From an uncultured Prevotella sp. (lineage in GTDB: Bacteria > Bacteroidota > Bacteroidia > Bacteroidales > Bacteroidaceae): a DNA stretch of 64,000 nt. The notes under the pieces are model-generated. The model did no database searches and was not told the DNA's origin. It saw nothing but the letters and a program-made list of their open reading frames with translations. The stretch is taken from positions 1 to 64,000 of the forward strand of contig CAAGIW010000020.1 of assembly GCA_900770025.1 (NCBI GenBank), given 5' to 3'. The number at the start of each line of letters is the position of its first letter. The stretch's first letter is position 1. A program made the translations under genes and the position numbers. Shown piece by piece: positions 34,133 through 43,252 of this stretch.

Positions 34133-34459
34133 AGGAGCCCCCTCCCAGCCTCCCCAAGGGGGGAATTAAAGAACAAAGGCCCCACCCGACCTCCCCAAGG
34201 GGAGGAGATGAAAGAATGAAAGTCCCTCCCTGCCTCCCCAAGGGGAGGAGATGAAAACATGAGCGCAGCCATTCGGTTGCAATGTAAGTGATTGATTATA
34301 AGAGGGTAATGTGCTTTCTTGGGCTATATTGAAGGCGTATCAATTTCCAAAGCAAATTGGGGTGATTTCTAAAATGGTGCGTTTTGCGTTCTAAAACGGT
34401 GCGTTTTGCGTTCCAAAATGGTGCGTTTTGCGATGCAAAATGGTGCGTTTTGCAAAACA
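34133..34459 (+). repeat. Composite dispersed element, copy A
   Basis: Three CCTCCCCAAGGGG-type dyads (34135-34255), then a spacer of about 110 bp (ACATGAGCGCAG ... CAAATTGGGGTGATTTCT), then a four-unit 22-bp array (34370-34459). The same order is found at 45349-45630 and, inverted, at 60908-61215. Confidence 0.8.
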
Positions 34460-34485
34460 GCTTCCAAACAGGGGGTGTGCCACTC

Positions 34486-35463
34486 CTACAGTTTGCTCAA
34501 TATGCGCTTGCGTTCCGCCTCGTCGAACTCGTTGTTGAACTGTTCGCGCGTGCGCTTCCAGCGGTTGTGACTCCACAGCCAATAGGCGGGCGCGCGCTGT
34601 ATGCTCTTTTCAAGCAGTCGGTAGTATTGCTCGGTGAGTCCGAACTTGGGCACCTCTTTGGTGTTGTCGCACATCTTGATAGCCTTCACCGTGTAGTAGC
34701 CGCGCTTGGGACGGGTGATGTCGAAGTAATATACCGTGGTGTCGAGCACTCGGGCAATGCGCTCGGCACCGGTGTAGGTGGGCGTTTCGTGGTTGAGAAA
34801 CATGGGCCAGTAGTGCATACTGCTGAAGCCAGGCACCTGGTCGGAGATATAGCCAGTGACGCTGTATCGCCCCTGCTTCTGCCAGCCAGCCAGAATCTGG
34901 AAGGCCTCTTTCATCTCTAACGAGACGGCCTTGAACCTGCCGCGCGAGTGGAGGAAGAGCCTGTCCATCACCTTGTTTTCTATGGGGTGATACAGTTGGG
35001 CCGCCGTGCCCTCGGGAATGATGTGCAGTCCCAACGAACTCACCCACTCCCAGTTGCAGTAGTGCCCTAAATAGACGGTGATGCTGCGCTTGCGCCTGAA
35101 GTCCTCGTTGATTTGATCTATGCCCTCAAACCGCATCCGCCTGCGCATCTGCTTCTCGCTCATGGAGAACATCTTGAGCGTTTCCACCATGTAGTCGCAG
35201 AACCAGGCGTAGTAGTTGCGCTCAATGCGCACAATCTCCTGCGCAGACTTCTCGGGGAAGGAGCTGGTGAGATTGCTTCTCACCAAACGTCGGCGGTAGC
35301 GCACCACGTAATAAACCAAATAATACAGGGCATCGGAAATGCGGTAGAGAACCCACAGGGGCATGAGCGACACGACATACCACAGGGCAAAGAAGAGGCG
35401 GTAGGCCATTTCGCCACCAGAAAAATGCTGCATGTTCAAGAACTTCATAAACCGATTGTTCAT
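34486..35463 (-). CDS. LpxL/HtrB-like lysophospholipid acyltransferase
   Basis: Membrane-associated acyltransferase of the lipid A biosynthesis (LpxL/LpxM) family, about 325 aa. An N-terminal membrane segment (FFALWYVVSLMPLWVLYRIS) is followed by VVRYRRRLVRSNL typical of the family. The catalytic motif is YLGHYCNWEW (HX4 type, here with an aromatic Trp-Glu). YISDQVPG and FLNHETPTYTGAERIA follow. It would add secondary acyl chains to lipid A or act on ornithine-type lipids. The start is uncertain: ATG 35463 lies only 10 bp from the -7 box, and ATG 35448 or 35409 are alternatives. Confidence 0.88.
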   Translation of the reverse strand: MNNRFMKFLNMQHFSGGEMAYRLFFALWYVVSLMPLWVLYRISDALYYLVYYVVRYRRRLVRSNLTSSFPEKSAQEIVRIERNYYAWFCDYMVETLKMFSMSEKQMRRRMRFEGIDQINEDFRRKRSITVYLGHYCNWEWVSSLGLHIIPEGTAAQLYHPIENKVMDRLFLHSRGRFKAVSLEMKEAFQILAGWQKQGRYSVTGYISDQVPGFSSMHYWPMFLNHETPTYTGAERIARVLDTTVYYFDITRPKRGYYTVKAIKMCDNTKEVPKFGLTEQYYRLLEKSIQRAPAYWLWSHNRWKRTREQFNNEFDEAERKRILSKL

Positions 35464-35472
35464 AGCATTGCG

Positions 35473-35480
35473 CAAAAGTA
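35473..35480 (-). promoter_or_regulatory. -7 promoter box TACTTTTG
   Basis: Minus-strand TAnnTTTG match directly upstream of the acyltransferase. If the gene starts at 35463 the transcript is nearly leaderless. Confidence 0.5.
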
Positions 35481-35513
35481 ACCATTTTTCTTCAGATGAG
35501 CAAGAGAAAGTAA

Positions 35514-35640
35514 GTGAAGAGTGAAGAATGAAGAATGAAGAATTGCTGCGCCCTGTAAGGGCAAAAGCACATAGCCCAGGGCAGAGCGAAGCGACACCCT
35601 GAGGAATGGGGAATTGTGAATTATGAATTACGAATTGCTG
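35514..35640. repeat. GAAGAATGAAGAGT and GAATTATGAATTACG repeats
   Basis: GTGAAGAGTGAAGAATGAAG (35514-35542) and GAATTGTGAATTATGAATTA (35608-35637), each followed by the same GAATTGCTGCGCCCTG sequence. These are short members of families seen at 44907, 59044 and 31216. Confidence 0.75.
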
Positions 35641-35688
35641 CGCCCTGCTGGAAGAGGAGCCGTGTTGAACTGAAAGCCATGACGGGTT

Positions 35689-35779
35689 GTTGCCTATGTT
35701 TTAGAAAGATTTTTGCCGAAAGTTGCCTATGTTTTAGAAAGATTTTTGCTGAAAGTTGCCTATGTTTTAGAAAATATCC
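35689..35779 (+). repeat. 33-bp tandem repeat, 2.7 copies
   Basis: Units of GTTGCCTATGTTTTAGAAAG followed by ATTTTTGCYGAAA start at 35689, 35722 and 35755. The last unit breaks off into the presumed promoter (TATCTTTA, 35781-35788) of the ATPase gene. Confidence 0.9.
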
Positions 35780-35814
35780 GTATCTTTACACCATCAAAAA
35801 TAACTGAAAATGAC

Positions 35815-37164
35815 ATGTTTGCAAGAGAATTGATGCAACAGCTGAGGCGTTGGAGAGGTAATTCTCGCCATAAGCCGCTTGTGCTCCGGGGTGCAAGACA
35901 GGTGGGAAAGACTACACTGGTAAAGGAATTTGGCAAGGAGTTTGACTTCTTCATTTCACTTAATCTGGAGAAAGAGGACTCGGAGATATTCCGGCGCTTC
36001 GGCAATGTGCGTGACATCTGGCAGTATCTTTGTCTGAAAAACCATGTAGCGCAGGACCGTGACAAGTCTGTACTCCTGTTTATAGACGAGATACAAGAGG
36101 AACCTAATGCCGTTGCCATGCTGCGCTATTTTCATGAAGATTTGCCGTGGGTGTATGTGATAGCAGCAGGGAGCCGTTTGCAGAGTCTGATGAGGCAGCG
36201 TGTGTCTTTTCCTGTAGGGCGTGTGGAATACATGACCTTGCGTCCTTGTTCGTTTGCAGAGTTCATCAATGCCAAAGAGGGTGGGCAGTGGGCCGACATG
36301 CTCCGCAATGTTTCTGTGCCTGATTTCATGCATGAAGAAATGCTTTCTGCATTCAATACATACGCCCTTGTAGGTGGTATGCCAGAGGTTGTCAGTGAAT
36401 ATCTTGCGACAAAAGATGTGGAAAGCCTGTCGCCGATATACAGTTCATTGCTGAAAGGCTATAACGAGGATGCCGAGAAGTTTGCAAAAAATGCGGAACA
36501 GGTAAAGGTGTTGAGACTGATATTGGGAACCGCTTGGCTTTCGGCTGCGGAAACCATCACATTCTCTGGATTTGGCAATAGCAAATATACTTCTGCACAG
36601 ATACACGACGGGATGGACTTACTGGAAAGAGCCTATCTGCTGTCGCTTGACTATCCCATCACCTCGATGTCTGCTCCCGCACTGCCGGCAACCCGGCGTT
36701 CCCCAAAACTGATAATGGTAGATTCTGGGCTGACCAATTTCTTGGCCGGCATACAACTGGAATATCTCCAAAACAAGAATCTGCTTGATACATGGCGTGG
36801 CAGGGCGGCAGAGCATATAGTGGCACAAGAGTTGCGGGTGGTGCTCGACAGGCATTTCCGTGAACAGCAGTATTTTTGGATTAGGGACAAAAAGGGTTCG
36901 GTGGCAGAAGTGGATTTTGTATGGCAGGAGGGCACGGATATTATCCCTATAGAGGTCAAGGCAGGCACAAACTCTCATCTTCGTTCGTTGCACACTTTTG
37001 TCAATAATAGCGACCGACGGGTGAATGCTGTCAGGATATGGAGCGGCCCTCTGTCTGTACAGGATGTCGAGACCCCTTCTCCATATAACAAACCTTTCCG
37101 GTTGATTAACCTACCGTTCTATTATGTCGGACAACTTGACAAGGTGATAGAGAAGTTTTTCTGA
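35815..37164 (+). CDS. AAA ATPase with DUF4143 C-terminus
   Basis: ATP-binding protein of the AAA_14/DUF4143 group, 449 aa. Walker A RGARQVGKTTL near residue 25 and Walker B LLFIDEIQE near 85. The C-terminal DUF4143 domain ends with EVDFVWQEG ... PIEVKAG, a PD-(D/E)XK-like pattern. These proteins are widespread in mobile or defence-like contexts, but their role is unsettled. The gene is AT-richer than its neighbours and stands alone behind a 33-bp repeat, suggesting recent acquisition. Start at ATG 35815, since the longer frame runs through the tandem repeat. Confidence 0.9.
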   Translation: MFARELMQQLRRWRGNSRHKPLVLRGARQVGKTTLVKEFGKEFDFFISLNLEKEDSEIFRRFGNVRDIWQYLCLKNHVAQDRDKSVLLFIDEIQEEPNAVAMLRYFHEDLPWVYVIAAGSRLQSLMRQRVSFPVGRVEYMTLRPCSFAEFINAKEGGQWADMLRNVSVPDFMHEEMLSAFNTYALVGGMPEVVSEYLATKDVESLSPIYSSLLKGYNEDAEKFAKNAEQVKVLRLILGTAWLSAAETITFSGFGNSKYTSAQIHDGMDLLERAYLLSLDYPITSMSAPALPATRRSPKLIMVDSGLTNFLAGIQLEYLQNKNLLDTWRGRAAEHIVAQELRVVLDRHFREQQYFWIRDKKGSVAEVDFVWQEGTDIIPIEVKAGTNSHLRSLHTFVNNSDRRVNAVRIWSGPLSVQDVETPSPYNKPFRLINLPFYYVGQLDKVIEKFF

Positions 37165-37221
37165 GAAGAGGATAACTGTATTAAATTTCTTTATTCGTAA
37201 CCCTTTTTTGAATAATTTTCG

Positions 37222-37229
37222 TATTTTTG
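37222..37229 (+). promoter_or_regulatory. -7 promoter box TATTTTTG
   Basis: TAnnTTTG match 38 bp upstream of the Na/Pi cotransporter ATG. Confidence 0.5.
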
Positions 37230-37267
37230 CATCAGCATTGTAATTTCTTTACATACCCAAACAATTT

Positions 37268-38971
37268 ATGTCGATTTGGATATTCTTTAAAATCATCGGC
37301 TCTTTGGCACTGCTCATCTACGGAATGAAGGTGATGAGCGAGGCGTTGCAGAAGATGGCCGGTTCGCAGTTGCGCCATATCCTTGGCGCCATGACCACCA
37401 ACCGTTTCACCGGAATGCTCACCGGTATGTTTGTAACTTGTGCCGTGCAGTCGTCATCGGCCACCACCGTGATGACCGTGTCGTTTGTTAACGCCGGATT
37501 GGTGACGCTGGCACAGGCCATATCGGTAATCATGGGAGCCAACATCGGCACCACGCTCACGGCATGGATTATGAGTTTGGGATACAACGTTGACCTTACG
37601 GCAGTGGTGTATCCCTCTTTTTTTGTGGGCATCATGCTCATCTATTCCAAGCGCAAAAGGTATATTGGCGACTTCCTCTTCGGTATCGCCTTCCTGTTCT
37701 TCTCCTTGGTGCTGCTCAGTTCGGCGGGCAAGGAGCTGGATTTGGAGCATAACTCTGCGGTCATCAGTTTCTTTAGCTCGTTCGACACGAAGAGTCATCT
37801 CACCATTCTGATATTCCTTGCCATAGGCACCGTGATCACCTGCATCGTGCAGTCGTCGGCAGCAGTGATGGCCATCACCATTCTGCTTTGCTCCACGGGC
37901 GTGCTGCCCATCTATTTGGGCATTGCCTTGGTGATGGGCGAGAACATCGGCACCACCGCCACAGCCAATCTGGCCGCCTTGGGGGCCAACACGCAGGCGA
38001 GGCGTGCCGCCATGGCACATTTGGTGTTCAACCTGATAGGCGTGCTGTGGGTGCTCTGCCTGTTCTATCCCTTTGTCAACATGGTGTGCTCCTTGGTGGG
38101 CTACGATCCCGAGAACAGCCATCTCACCACCGCCCAGTTGGCATTGAAGTTGCCCATTGTGCTGGCCGCCTTCCACACCTGTTTCAATGTTACCAACACT
38201 TTTGCCCTGATATGGTTCATTCCGCAGATAGAGAAACTGGTGTGCCGCCTCATCAAGCCCAAGAGCAACGAGATGGAAGAGGAGTTCCGCCTGTGCTATA
38301 TCGGTGGAAACACCATCATGAAGACCCCCGAACTCTCGGTGCTTGAGGCCCAGAAGGAGATTACCTCGTTTGCCGACCGCATACAACGCATGTTCGGCTT
38401 TGTGAGAGAACTGCTCGCCACCACCAACGAGAACGACTTCCGCAAACTATATGCGCGCATCGAGAAATATGAGAACATCAGCGACTCTATGGAGATAGAG
38501 ATTGCGAAATACCTAAACATGGTGAGCGATGCCCATCTGAGTGATGACACCAAGGCGAAAATCAGAGCCATGATGCGCGAGATTACCGAGATAGAAAGCA
38601 TCGGAGACAGCTGCTACAACATTGCCCGCACCATCAACCGCAAGGCTGCCGGCAAGGAAGACTTTACCGACAAGCAGTATGAACACCTGCATCAGATGTT
38701 TGAACTCACCGACGACAGTCTCACCCAAATGAACGTGCTGCTGGCCGGACGCAAGGTGAACTACGACATGAACCGCACGTTCAACATCGAGAACGAGATA
38801 AACAACTATCGCAACCAGCTGAAGAGTCAGAACATCAACGACATCAACGACCATGCCTATACCTACGAAATGGGTACCATCTACATGGACATCATCAGCG
38901 AATGCGAGAAGCTTGGCGACTATGTGGTCAATGTGGTGGAGGCGAGAATGGGAGCCAGGAAGATGGATTGA
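37268..38971 (+). CDS. Na/Pi cotransporter family protein with PhoU-like domain
   Basis: Membrane protein of the NptA/YjbB type, 567 aa, predicted to move phosphate with sodium. It carries the duplicated Na/Pi motif: CAVQSSSATTVMTVSFVNAG near residue 58 and IVQSSAAVMAITILLC near 198, each followed by a GANIGTT or GENIGTT turn. The last 200 residues form a cytoplasmic PhoU-like helical domain (EIESIGDSCYNIARTIN). The following small secreted-protein gene starts 30 bp downstream. Confidence 0.92.
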   Translation: MSIWIFFKIIGSLALLIYGMKVMSEALQKMAGSQLRHILGAMTTNRFTGMLTGMFVTCAVQSSSATTVMTVSFVNAGLVTLAQAISVIMGANIGTTLTAWIMSLGYNVDLTAVVYPSFFVGIMLIYSKRKRYIGDFLFGIAFLFFSLVLLSSAGKELDLEHNSAVISFFSSFDTKSHLTILIFLAIGTVITCIVQSSAAVMAITILLCSTGVLPIYLGIALVMGENIGTTATANLAALGANTQARRAAMAHLVFNLIGVLWVLCLFYPFVNMVCSLVGYDPENSHLTTAQLALKLPIVLAAFHTCFNVTNTFALIWFIPQIEKLVCRLIKPKSNEMEEEFRLCYIGGNTIMKTPELSVLEAQKEITSFADRIQRMFGFVRELLATTNENDFRKLYARIEKYENISDSMEIEIAKYLNMVSDAHLSDDTKAKIRAMMREITEIESIGDSCYNIARTINRKAAGKEDFTDKQYEHLHQMFELTDDSLTQMNVLLAGRKVNYDMNRTFNIENEINNYRNQLKSQNINDINDHAYTYEMGTIYMDIISECEKLGDYVVNVVEARMGARKMD

Positions 38972-39001
38972 GAAAGAATATACGAACTAAAAGACAAACC
39001 T

Positions 39002-39367
39002 ATGAATAAGAAATTGGCAACAGCTCTTTGTCTGATGTCGATGGCAGCCGGGCCATTATGGGCAGACAACACCATCACACTCACCGTGGATGGAAAGACA
39101 GTAGAGAAAAATCCGGTACAGATTACCTTTGACGGAGACAATGCAACCTTGGTGTTCGACAATCAGGAGACCACCACTGTGGATATGGCTTTGGTGAACC
39201 TTGCATTCCAATACGACAATGCCCCCACCGCCATCCGCAATGTGCAGACCGAAGAGGATGCCCGTTCAGGGGCAGTGTATAACCTGAACGGACAGCGCAT
39301 GACGCCGCTCTCTGTGCAGGGACGCAAGGGCATCTATATCATCAACAACAAGAAGGTTATCAGATAA
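39002..39367 (+). CDS. Small secreted protein with sorting-like C-terminus
   Basis: Exported protein of 121 aa: signal peptide MNKKLATALCLMSMAAGPLWA, about 65 residues of beta-rich sequence (TITLTVDGKTVEKNPVQITF), then VYNLNGQRMTPL and GIYIINNKKVIR at the end. This C-terminus matches those of the much larger proteins at 25483 and 55010, so the protein is little more than a signal peptide, one short domain and a sorting-like tail. First of a possible operon with PL1 and sulfatase genes (gaps 54 and 33 bp). Function unknown. Confidence 0.82.
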   Translation: MNKKLATALCLMSMAAGPLWADNTITLTVDGKTVEKNPVQITFDGDNATLVFDNQETTTVDMALVNLAFQYDNAPTAIRNVQTEEDARSGAVYNLNGQRMTPLSVQGRKGIYIINNKKVIR

Positions 39368-39421
39368 CGAAGGAAACTTCTCCGTATTATCCCGATTCTT
39401 TATCTTAAAAACAAGACAATT

Positions 39422-41827
39422 ATGAGACACACATTATTATATATATATACGCTGTGCGCCATGCTGATGGGCATGACCACGCAGGCTATCGCACAGACAT
39501 GGGATTTCTCCTCTTTCAGCGATGCCGATGTAACCGCACTCAATGCAGACACCGAGAACTGGACCTACGACTCATCCAACAACAGATGGAAGAATGCCAA
39601 GGCTCTGACCAATGAGCCGCTCATGGCAAACGGGCAGGAGGTGGCTGCCACCAAGGGACTGAGGTTTACCATCAGTGCTGCTGACGGACTGCGATTGGAC
39701 AACAAGAAACACTCGTGCACACTCAATGGAGCAGGCAGATCGCTCACCATACCGAGCCTGAAAAAGGGCGATCAGGTGACTGTGGTGTGCCAGTCGTCGA
39801 GCAGCAGCACGGCACGCGCACTCACACCCACCAACCTCACCGTGACCGAAGGCTTTGTGAAAACCACGGAAAAACAGACCTGCACAGGCACTGTGGATGC
39901 AGATGGCGATGTGACACTCACTGCCGACGGCGGCATCTATGTGTATAGCATCGTGGCCGGAACCAACTCCGGAGGTGGAGAACAAGGCGGGGGAGAAGAG
40001 GGTGGAGGCACCCAGCCTGCCGAAGACCACTCAGGCAAGTTTGACGTGAACAAGAATCAAGCCCTGCTCACCCTGAGCGGCAATGTGCTGAAATACTACA
40101 ACACCGAGGAATTGGCTTCCATCGACATCAACAAGGCCGAGGGCAGTGTGACCGTGAAGGGAAAGACCGGCGAGTGGAGCGACCTGTTCACCAAGAGCGT
40201 GGCCGCCATTGGATTCAGCAAGGCATCGCAGGGCGGTCAGGAAGGCGATATAACCAACAACGGAGTGGAGATTACCGATGCCAAAGGATGGCTGGAGTCT
40301 GCCTACGTCACCTGGAACCTTCTGAGTGGAGCCTCCTCATATAATGTATATGTGAAGGGCGGCAACTATGCCACCTACACCAAGATAGACCAGCAGTTGG
40401 TGCGCAACTATGGCACCTACGGGCGTGCCGACATGGTGGGATTGGTGCCTGCCGCCAACTACGAACTGAAGGTGGTGCCTGTCATCGGCGGTGCTGAAGA
40501 CGACACCAAGGCCAGCACAGCCACCAGCATCGCCGTCAGTGGCTACGACCGTTCTGGCTTTGCCCATCTCGGAGGCAGCGCAGTGGGAGCCTATAACAAC
40601 GACGGAAGTCTGAAGGCCAACGCCCGTGTCATCTATGTTACTGCCGCCACTGCCAAGACGGTGAGCCTGGATGTGATAGACAGCAGCAAGGGTACAGCCA
40701 ATACCTACACCGGATTGCAGGCCATCATCAATGCCTACCAGAAGGGATTGGAGACCCGTCCGTTGGCCGTGCGTATCGTGGGCACCATCACCGGTGGCGA
40801 TATGGACAGCTTCGGCAGCAGCGCCGAGGGACTGCAGATAAAGGGAAAGAACAACACCACCGCCATGAACATCACTATGGAGGGTATCGGCGAGGATGCC
40901 GGCATCTGGGGTTTTGGCATCCTGATGCGCAATGCCGTGAGCGTGGAACTGCGCAACTTTGCCGTCATGCTGTGCATGGATGATGCCGTGAGCTTGGACA
41001 CCGACAACAAATACTGCTGGGTTCACCATCTCGATCTGTTCTATGGCAATACCGGCGGCGACAGCGATCAGGCCAAGGGCGACGGTACCGTGGATGTGAA
41101 AAGCGATTCACAGTATATCACCATCGCCTACAACCACTTCTGGGACAGCGGCAAGTCGTCGCTCTGCGGCATGAAGAGCGAGAGCGGACCCAACTACATC
41201 TGCTACCACCACAACTGGTTTGACCATAGCGATTCGCGCCATCCGAGAGTGCGCTCCATGTCGGTGCATGTGTGGAACAACTACTACGACGGCTGTTCCA
41301 AGTATGGCGTGGGCTCCACCATGGGCAGCAGCGTGTTTGTAGAGAGCAACTATTTCCGCAACACCAAGAACCCCATGCTCATCTCTTTGCAGGGTACCGA
41401 TGCCAAGGGCGACGGCACTTTCTCGGGCGAGAACGGCGGTGTCATCAAGAGCTATGGCAACGTGTATGCCGAGAAGAGTTCGGGCAGCAACTACACTCCC
41501 ATCACCCAGAACCAGAGTGCCACCGGTTTCGACTGCTACGAGGTGACCAACCGCAGCGACGAGGTGCCCTCCACGGTGAAGGCATTGGTGGGCGGAACGG
41601 CTTACAACAACTTCGACACCGATGCCAATCTGATGTATCAATACACCCCCGACAACGCTGCTGACGTGCCTGCCGTGGTGACTGGGTGGACAGGTGCCGG
41701 ACGTATGAACAAGGGAGACTTCCAATGGACCTTCAACAACAGCACCGAAGACACCAACTATGGGGTGATCAGCGGACTGAAGACTGCCTTGCAGAACTAC
41801 AAGAGCAGTTTGGTGGGAGGCTTCTGA
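39422..41827 (+). CDS. PL1-family pectate lyase, multidomain, secreted
   Basis: Secreted polysaccharide lyase, 801 aa. The signal peptide ends at QAIA, leaving Gln-Thr-Trp. Residues about 25-180 are a beta-sandwich (TWDFSSFSDADVTALN), followed by a Gly/Glu-rich linker, a fibronectin III-like domain (about 280-370), and a parallel beta-helix from about 400. The lyase part has DDAVSLDTD, DGTVDVKSDSQYITIAYNHF and the catalytic-arginine region DSRHPRVRSMSVHVWNNYYD, all PL1 type. It cleaves polygalacturonate by beta-elimination with calcium. It probably acts at the cell surface or periplasm. No C-terminal sorting motif is seen. Confidence 0.9.
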   Translation: MRHTLLYIYTLCAMLMGMTTQAIAQTWDFSSFSDADVTALNADTENWTYDSSNNRWKNAKALTNEPLMANGQEVAATKGLRFTISAADGLRLDNKKHSCTLNGAGRSLTIPSLKKGDQVTVVCQSSSSSTARALTPTNLTVTEGFVKTTEKQTCTGTVDADGDVTLTADGGIYVYSIVAGTNSGGGEQGGGEEGGGTQPAEDHSGKFDVNKNQALLTLSGNVLKYYNTEELASIDINKAEGSVTVKGKTGEWSDLFTKSVAAIGFSKASQGGQEGDITNNGVEITDAKGWLESAYVTWNLLSGASSYNVYVKGGNYATYTKIDQQLVRNYGTYGRADMVGLVPAANYELKVVPVIGGAEDDTKASTATSIAVSGYDRSGFAHLGGSAVGAYNNDGSLKANARVIYVTAATAKTVSLDVIDSSKGTANTYTGLQAIINAYQKGLETRPLAVRIVGTITGGDMDSFGSSAEGLQIKGKNNTTAMNITMEGIGEDAGIWGFGILMRNAVSVELRNFAVMLCMDDAVSLDTDNKYCWVHHLDLFYGNTGGDSDQAKGDGTVDVKSDSQYITIAYNHFWDSGKSSLCGMKSESGPNYICYHHNWFDHSDSRHPRVRSMSVHVWNNYYDGCSKYGVGSTMGSSVFVESNYFRNTKNPMLISLQGTDAKGDGTFSGENGGVIKSYGNVYAEKSSGSNYTPITQNQSATGFDCYEVTNRSDEVPSTVKALVGGTAYNNFDTDANLMYQYTPDNAADVPAVVTGWTGAGRMNKGDFQWTFNNSTEDTNYGVISGLKTALQNYKSSLVGGF

Positions 41828-41860
41828 CGAACATTCCGAGTGTCAAGAAACACACGCTAT

Positions 41861-43252
41861 ATGAACAATAACCATTTGAAAGCACTGGCATGTCTGTCGG
41901 GCGCACTGCCTGTCATGCCAGTGCTTCATGCCGTGGCGCAGCAGCCTAACATTGTCTTCATCCTTGCCGACGACTTAGGTTATGGCGATCTGTCGTGCTA
42001 TGGCAGCAAGCATATCAAGACACCCAATATCGACCGACTGGCACGCACGGGCACTTCGTTCTCGCAATGCTATGCGGGCAGCGGCATCTCTTCGCCCTCC
42101 CGATGTGCACTGATGACGGGCAGAAACACCGGTCACAGCACTATTCGCGACAACCAGTGTACGGCCGGAGGCATCAAGGGCATCAAGATAAACCCCAAAG
42201 GCGACACCACCTATGTGAGGCGTGCCAACCTGTTGCCCACAGACACCACCATCGCCACCGTGCTTTCCGCCGCTGGCTATCGCACCTGCTTGGTAAACAA
42301 GTGGCATTTGGACGGTTACGACCCCAAGGCTGCACCCAATCACCGCGGCTTCCATGAGTTCTATGGCTGGACCATCAGCACCGTCCACTCCAATGCCCCC
42401 TATTATTATCCCTATTACCGCTTTGCCGGCGACTCGCTCATCCATATCGATGAGAATGCCCGCGACCGCCACATCAGGCACAACACCGACATCTCCACCG
42501 ATGATGCCATCGCCTTTGTGCAGCGCAACAGTCAGCGTCCCTTCTTCCTGTACTTGGCCTATGATGCACCGCACGAGCCCTACATCATCGAAGACACCCA
42601 CTGGTATGACGAGCAGGAGGAATGGAGTATCACCGACAAGCGCTATGCCGCTTTGGTCACACACATGGATGCTGCCATAGGCCGACTGCTCGACGAACTG
42701 GACCGCCTGCATCTGCGGGAGAACACCCTGGTTATCTTTGCCTCCGACAATGGTCCTGCCGTGCAGGCTCCGCTGGAGGCTTTCCGCTGTGCCGCCGGCT
42801 TCAAGGGGCGCAAGGGACAACTCTATGAGGGGGGCATCCGCGTGCCCTTCATCGTGAACCAGCCTGGCAAGGTGCCTGTGCAGCAACTCGACAACGTGAT
42901 TTACTTTCCCGACATGATGCCCACCCTTGCCGCCATTGCCGGAGCAGGGAAGTATCTGCCTGCCCGTACCGACGGCATAGACGTGTCGCCCCTGTTTACG
43001 GGCTGCCAAAAGGTGACTGACAATCGTATGCTCTATTGGGAGTTTCCGGGTAAGCAGAGGGCTGCCCGCAAGGGAAAGTGGAAGTGCGTGACCGTGCGGC
43101 CCGATGCTCCTTTGGAACTGTATGATTTGGAGACCGACCCGGGCGAGACGAACAATCTGGCCAAGCAATATCCGGAAGTGGTGGAACAGATGGACAGGGA
43201 GATGAGGCAGATGCGCACGCCTTCGCCCTACTGGCCGCTGGCCGACGACTGA
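41861..43252 (+). CDS. Sulfatase, serine-type, secreted
   Basis: Type I sulfatase, 463 aa. Signal peptide ending VLHAVA, leaving Gln-Gln. Metal site FILADDLGYGD. The formylglycine motif is SSPSR (Ser77), the serine form that needs an anaerobic radical-SAM maturase. Further metal ligands are in NKWHLDGYDP and FASDNGP. Substrates are sulfated sugars; which one is unclear. Downstream of the PL1 gene by 33 bp, so it may act on modified plant or host glycans together with it. Its 3' end overlaps the convergent pseudouridine synthase gene by 25 bp. Confidence 0.92.
   Translation: MNNNHLKALACLSGALPVMPVLHAVAQQPNIVFILADDLGYGDLSCYGSKHIKTPNIDRLARTGTSFSQCYAGSGISSPSRCALMTGRNTGHSTIRDNQCTAGGIKGIKINPKGDTTYVRRANLLPTDTTIATVLSAAGYRTCLVNKWHLDGYDPKAAPNHRGFHEFYGWTISTVHSNAPYYYPYYRFAGDSLIHIDENARDRHIRHNTDISTDDAIAFVQRNSQRPFFLYLAYDAPHEPYIIEDTHWYDEQEEWSITDKRYAALVTHMDAAIGRLLDELDRLHLRENTLVIFASDNGPAVQAPLEAFRCAAGFKGRKGQLYEGGIRVPFIVNQPGKVPVQQLDNVIYFPDMMPTLAAIAGAGKYLPARTDGIDVSPLFTGCQKVTDNRMLYWEFPGKQRAARKGKWKCVTVRPDAPLELYDLETDPGETNNLAKQYPEVVEQMDREMRQMRTPSPYWPLADD

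Noticed and set aside
34133..34459. Insertion sequence
   Set aside because: No transposase frame and no clear terminal inverted repeats or target duplications; treated as a composite repeat.
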